Shown here piece by piece: positions 48,902-51,093 of a stretch of DNA of 51,093 nucleotides. The first letter of the stretch is position 1, and every line of letters begins with the position of its first letter. Source of the stretch: an uncultured Lachnospiraceae bacterium (lineage in GTDB: Bacteria > Bacillota > Clostridia > Lachnospirales > Lachnospiraceae); contig CAJUHR010000011.1 of assembly GCA_910586255.1 (NCBI GenBank), positions 1 to 51,093 of the forward strand, given 5' to 3'. The notes under the pieces are model-generated. The model worked only from the letters and a program-made list of their open reading frames with translations. It did no database searches and was not told the DNA's origin. The translations under genes and the position numbers were made by a program.

Positions 48902-51093
48902 CTATCTGGGAACCTCGACCATCATGTAGGCCTCAATAACATCATCCTCCAAAAGGTCGTTGAATTTCTCAAATACAAGACCGCACTCATAACCGGTCGC
49001 CACTTCCTTTACATCGTCCTTAAACCGCTTTAGGGAAGCCAGAGCTCCATCGAAGATCTGATCCTTTCCGCGGGTAATCCGGCAGGAACAGCCCCGCTGG
49101 AATTTTCCATCGGTCACATAGGAACCGGCAATGGTTCCCACACCCGAAGCCTTGAACAGCTGGCGAACCACCGCATGACCGATCACCTGCTCCTCGAAAA
49201 CCGGATCCAGCATGCCCTTCATGGCTGCCTCCACATCCTCGATAGCCTGGTAAATAACCCGATACAGCCTCAGATCCACCTTTTCCCGCTCCGCAATGGA
49301 TTTGGCGGTCACATCCGGCCTTACGTTAAACCCGATAATAATAGCGTTGGAGGCAGAGGCCAGAGTCACATCCGACTCGTTGATAGCGCCTACACCGCCA
49401 TGAATCACCTTTACCATAACCTCCTCATTGGAAAGCTTTAAGAGGCTCTCTTTCACCGCCTCCACAGAGCCCTGTACGTCCGCCTTCACAATAATCGGCA
49501 GCTCCTTGACGTTGCCGGCCTTAATCTGGGTAAACAGATCATCCAGCGACAGCCTGGACTTGGTATCCTCCAAAAGCTTATTTTTGCTCTCGGTGATAAA
49601 GGTCTCAGCGTAGCTTCTGGCTTCCTTCTCATTCTCTGTTGCCATCAGAACATCACCGGCTCCCGGCACATCATTAAGTCCTAAGATCTCCACCGGCTGA
49701 GAAGGACCTGCCTCCTTCACCCGGCGTCCCTTATCATCCATCATGGCCCGGACCTTACCATAGCATGCTCCGGCCGTCACACTGTCTCCCACCCGCAAGG
49801 TGCCCTTCTGCACCAGAATGGTGGCCACCGGCCCTTTTCCTTTGTCCAGCTCGGCCTCAATCACAAGGCCTCTTGCCTTCCGGTTGGGGTTGGCCTTTAG
49901 CTCCTTCACCTCGGCAGCCAAAAGAATCATCTCCAAAAGCTCCGGAATTCCTTCTTTGGTGTGGGCGGATACGGGAACGAAAATCGTGCTGCCGCCCCAA
50001 TCCTCCGGAACCAGCTCATACTCGGATAGCTCCTGCTTCACCCGGTCAACATTGGCGCTGGGCTTATCAATCTTATTGATGGCTACAATAATCTCCACCT
50101 CGGCAGCCTTGGCGTGGTTGATAGCCTCCACGGTCTGAGGCATCACACCGTCATCTGCCGCCACCACTAAAATGGCTATATCCGTAGACTGGGCTCCCCT
50201 CATACGCATGGCAGTAAATGCCTCATGTCCCGGGGTATCCAGGAAGGTTATCTGCTGGTCATTGACATTGACCGTATAAGCGCCGATATGCTGGGTAATG
50301 CCGCCGGCCTCCCGGGAGGTCACATTGGTGGAGCGGATAGCATCCAGAAGGGAGGTCTTGCCGTGGTCTACGTGACCCATGACACAGACAACCGGTGATC
50401 TGGGAACCATATCCTTCTCGTCCTCCTCGTCCTCTTTAAGAAGCTCGGCAATCACATCCACCTTCTCCTCCTTCTCGCAGAGAACTTCATAATCCATGGC
50501 AATCTCTTCTGCCTTTTCAAAATCAATCTCTGAATTTACGGTCACAATCTGCCCCTGCAAAAACAGTTTCTTGATAATCACAGAGGGCTGCAGCTTCATC
50601 TTGTCTGCCAGTTCCTTTATGGTAAGAACCTCCGGGAGAGTAATGACCTTCACCACTTCCTCCGCCGGCTTCTGGGCCGCCTTTTGCGGCATGGAAAGGG
50701 TATGCTTTGTGACCCTTCCGCCCTTGCTTCTCGGCCCGTCCTCATTCACATTCTTTCTGTCGTAACGATCATTTTTGTGGCTGTTCTTATTCTGACGGTT
50801 GTTGGTGGGCTTTGCCTGAATCGGTGTGTCAAAGCTTCTGGAGCCGGAATCCCGCTGGCCGGGACGGGCCGCGCCTGCGCGGGGACCGCCAAAGCCGCCC
50901 TGGCCTCTGGAAGCGCCTGCTCCAGGTCCACGATTTCCGTCTCGTTTTCCTCCGTCACGGCCTCCGCCAAAGCCGGTTCCACGGCTTCCGTCTCGGCCGC
51001 CGCCATAGCCTGCTCCGCGGCTTCCGTCTCGGCTTCCCCCGTCACGGCCTCCGCCAAAGCCGGTTCCACGGCTTCCGTCTCGGCCGCCGCCAT
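48902..51093 (-). CDS. infB: Translation initiation factor IF-2 (5' end beyond the window)
   Basis: GTPase that places initiator tRNA on the 30S subunit. The visible 730 codons begin with a Gly/Arg/Asp/Ser repeat region (GGGRDGSRGTGFGGGRDGGS and similar), then KPTNNRQNKNSHKNDRYDRK. The IF2_N domain (TIKELADKMKLQPSVIIKKL) and the G domain follow: G1 GHVDHGKTSLLDAI, G3 DTPGHEAF, G4 NKIDKP. Domains II-IV end at MMVEVPR. The frame is open without a break to the window edge, so the GTG at 50749 is not the true start. The Gly-rich DNA is repetitive; a second frame is also open there but is a shadow. First visible gene of the infB operon. Confidence 0.96.
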   Translation of the reverse strand, partial: GGGRDGSRGTGFGGGRDGGSRDGSRGAGYGGGRDGSRGTGFGGGRDGGKRDGNRGPGAGASRGQGGFGGPRAGAARPGQRDSGSRSFDTPIQAKPTNNRQNKNSHKNDRYDRKNVNEDGPRSKGGRVTKHTLSMPQKAAQKPAEEVVKVITLPEVLTIKELADKMKLQPSVIIKKLFLQGQIVTVNSEIDFEKAEEIAMDYEVLCEKEEKVDVIAELLKEDEEDEKDMVPRSPVVCVMGHVDHGKTSLLDAIRSTNVTSREAGGITQHIGAYTVNVNDQQITFLDTPGHEAFTAMRMRGAQSTDIAILVVAADDGVMPQTVEAINHAKAAEVEIIVAINKIDKPSANVDRVKQELSEYELVPEDWGGSTIFVPVSAHTKEGIPELLEMILLAAEVKELKANPNRKARGLVIEAELDKGKGPVATILVQKGTLRVGDSVTAGACYGKVRAMMDDKGRRVKEAGPSQPVEILGLNDVPGAGDVLMATENEKEARSYAETFITESKNKLLEDTKSRLSLDDLFTQIKAGNVKELPIIVKADVQGSVEAVKESLLKLSNEEVMVKVIHGGVGAINESDVTLASASNAIIIGFNVRPDVTAKSIAEREKVDLRLYRVIYQAIEDVEAAMKGMLDPVFEEQVIGHAVVRQLFKASGVGTIAGSYVTDGKFQRGCSCRITRGKDQIFDGALASLKRFKDDVKEVATGYECGLVFEKFNDLLEDDVIEAYMMVEVPR

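Noticed and set aside
50746..51093. Ala/Glu repeat protein on the minus strand at the right edge
   Set aside because: The alternative frame reads as the Gly/Arg-rich N-terminus of infB and is continuous with the IF2 domains, so the Ala/Glu frame is a shadow.

Overview
The window looks like a chromosomal segment of a Lachnospiraceae bacterium (Clostridium cluster XIVa, Enterocloster/Hungatella-like). It has Gram-positive housekeeping operons in typical Clostridia order, strong AGGAGG ribosome sites, moderate GC, a GreA/LysS pair, the HprK/Crh system, and Lachnospiraceae-type Rpn-nuclease and AAA-ATPase/PD-(D/E)XK proteins. Nearly every gene is on the minus strand; the plus-strand exceptions are an AraC regulator and a DUF1846 protein. 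No tRNA, rRNA or CRISPR array was seen.

Layout. (1) 1-5900 is accessory DNA that looks like one end of an integrated element: a partial Rpn-type nuclease, ParB, ParA, a MntA/HepT (NTase/HEPN) pair and an AAA-ATPase/nuclease fusion. (2) 5900-14330 is core: lysS, greA, dusB, a small conserved protein, pfkA and dnaE. (3) 14680-22010 is a small membrane protein, then (transcribed leftwards) a DUF1653 protein, uvrC, hprK, murB, rapZ, whiA and a Crh-like HPr paralogue. (4) 22380-29640 is a lipoprotein glycosidase, a LacI regulator with a hicB relic behind it, a hybrid sensor kinase and a sugar-binding lipoprotein. (5) 29800-32900 is a sugar PTS IIBCA gene carrying a frameshift and a HAD phosphatase; both have matching operator palindromes in their promoters. 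(6) 33500-41150 is a rhamnogalacturonan-type pectin locus: TIM-barrel isomerase, SGNH esterase, GH105 hydrolase, AraC regulator and a DctMQP TRAP transporter. (7) 41500-45350 is pgi, a small graveyard of decayed genes (OppF-like and amidohydrolase-like) and a DUF1846 protein. (8) 45370-51093 is the infB-rbfA-nrnA-truB-ribF operon, with infB running off the right edge.

The most unusual signals are non-coding. Three intergenic regions (about 14420-14640, 22128-22307, 36956-37127) hold compact arrays of nested hairpins. Their stems have unrelated sequences, but all three share a GCTTGCTTG-type apical motif and are flanked or interrupted by 9-11 bp AT-rich direct repeats. The copy at 22128-22307 also contains GTTCAC/GTGAAC segments that can pair in mutually exclusive ways. 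Other notable features are three near-identical TGTAATCGATTTCA/TGAAATCGATTTCA operators placed just downstream or upstream of good promoters, a one-base deletion in the PTS gene, a one-base insertion in a 36-bp tandem repeat that cuts short the acidic tail of RbfA, and a Crh-like protein with Glu at position 15.
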